In this document: positions 63,681 to 64,000 of the stretch, piece after piece
Layout of the letters: each line of letters starts with the position of its first letter
How positions within the stretch are numbered: the stretch's first letter is position 1
Assembly (NCBI GenBank): GCA_963971575.1
Contig: OZ020618.1
Span: 31,114,540 to 31,178,539 of the forward strand
Reading direction: 5' to 3'
Source of the DNA: Liopterus haemorrhoidalis
Taxonomy: Eukaryota; Arthropoda; Insecta; Coleoptera; Dytiscidae
Length of the DNA: 64,000 nucleotides
Notes under the pieces: model-generated
The model's input: only the letters and a program-made list of their open reading frames with translations
The model's database searches: none
Told to the model about the DNA's origin: nothing
Program-made: the position numbers and the translations under genes

Positions 63681-64000
63681 GGCGGAATTTAAAGAATTTG
63701 TATCCCTCCGGGTAGTCGTTATACCCGTATAAAAAGTTTCATCACCCTGCCATGCCCACCCACCAGGGAGCCCCACACCGGGGACGTTGGCCGCAAACCG
63801 GCTCATTGCGCCTGACATGTCAGGATGATATAGCATCGGAGGAAGTAGTCACGGGCTGCTCGACCCGCTCGAGAACCAAGAGTAACCAACTCTGGAACCT
63901 TGCGAGCTGCATCCGCTCCCACAGACCCCCGAATACTTGTCTAGTGGCACGGCATTACCCCGGCATCCACGATCTAGTAGTGGAGCCACTCTATTCATGA
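63681..64000 (-). other. GC-rich 5' leader of I-clade copy B
   Basis: Markedly more GC-rich than its surroundings and without a clear ORF1 start. It includes GATGCCGGGGTAATGCCGTG on the minus strand. It probably holds the internal promoter and 5' UTR. The plus-strand open frame to the window edge has no recognised domain. Confidence 0.5.

Larger units (their letters stand above)
58433..64000 (-). mobile_element. I-clade non-LTR retrotransposon (copy B), near full length
   Basis: The 3' terminus is TTAGTTAGTTAGTTAGTTAAC at 58433, matched to an empty site at about 39318. Reading leftward on the minus strand: 5' leader (64000-63700), ORF1 with zinc knuckles (about 63680-62503), then ORF2 with endonuclease, reverse transcriptase, RNase H and Cys/His tail (62319-58633). 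Several frameshifts make it non-functional. The 5' end may lie beyond the window. Confidence 0.88.

Noticed and set aside
63752..64000. 82-residue plus-strand ORF at the window edge
   Set aside because: It is antisense to the GC-rich leader of the I element and has no recognisable domain.

Overview
The window is AT-rich eukaryotic DNA with no bacterial gene organisation. It looks like an intron or intergenic stretch of an arthropod genome, probably an insect; I cannot resolve it further. The transposon set (I-clade and Jockey/CR1 non-LTR elements, Ty3/Gypsy, BEL/Pao, Penelope, hAT, piggyBac, Tc1/mariner), short introns and TCAGT-like initiators fit this. The only host gene I can support is a pair of consecutive exons at 14236-14638 whose product looks like SCY1-like protein 2 (SCYL2). 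Nearly everything else is mobile DNA, often nested.

Layout. 1-5.8 kb: a 264-bp tandem repeat, a decayed Gypsy pol, a Tc1-like remnant and a Jockey-like tail. 5.9-10.5 kb: a 5'-truncated I-clade retrotransposon split by a 1.27-kb hAT element (8-bp target duplication), which itself carries two copies of a small inverted-repeat element. 10.5-12.5 kb: a second non-LTR element on the minus strand. 13.0-13.9 kb: retroelement nuclease domains, including a Penelope GIY-YIG. 14.2-14.6 kb: SCYL2 exons. 16.4-21.4 kb: a Gypsy element with both LTRs, split by a Jockey/CR1-like insertion. 23.7-26.4 kb: a hAT element, then a piggyBac-like element with a DD37D mariner inside it. 28-39 kb: two related hAT MITEs, tandem arrays, an internally deleted mariner, Penelope fragments and a hAT element retaining its dimerisation domain. 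39-41.5 kb: a BEL/Pao fragment. 56.5-58.4 kb: short tandem arrays and a dispersed repeat. 58.4-64 kb: a longer, broken I-clade element running off the right edge.

The most unusual object is at 42090-56466: a 14.4-kb, almost perfect palindrome with arms of about 6.9 kb around a 565-bp unique spacer. It starts AGTAGTATAG, ends with the reverse complement, and is flanked by the 6-bp direct repeat TTTATC. Six-bp duplications, AG termini and long terminal inverted repeats are the hallmarks of Polinton/Maverick elements and their adintovirus relatives, yet there is no polymerase, integrase or capsid gene. Each arm carries the same three genes: a two-exon gene of unknown function, a Cys-rich 91-residue protein, and a 138-residue protein with paired CxxC motifs and an LxCxE motif followed by an acidic serine tail, as in small-DNA-tumour-virus oncoproteins. 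The spacer holds a diverged third copy of the end of that last gene. My reading is that this is a snap-back (hairpin-replication) derivative of one terminus of a Polinton/adintovirus-like element that then integrated as a unit.
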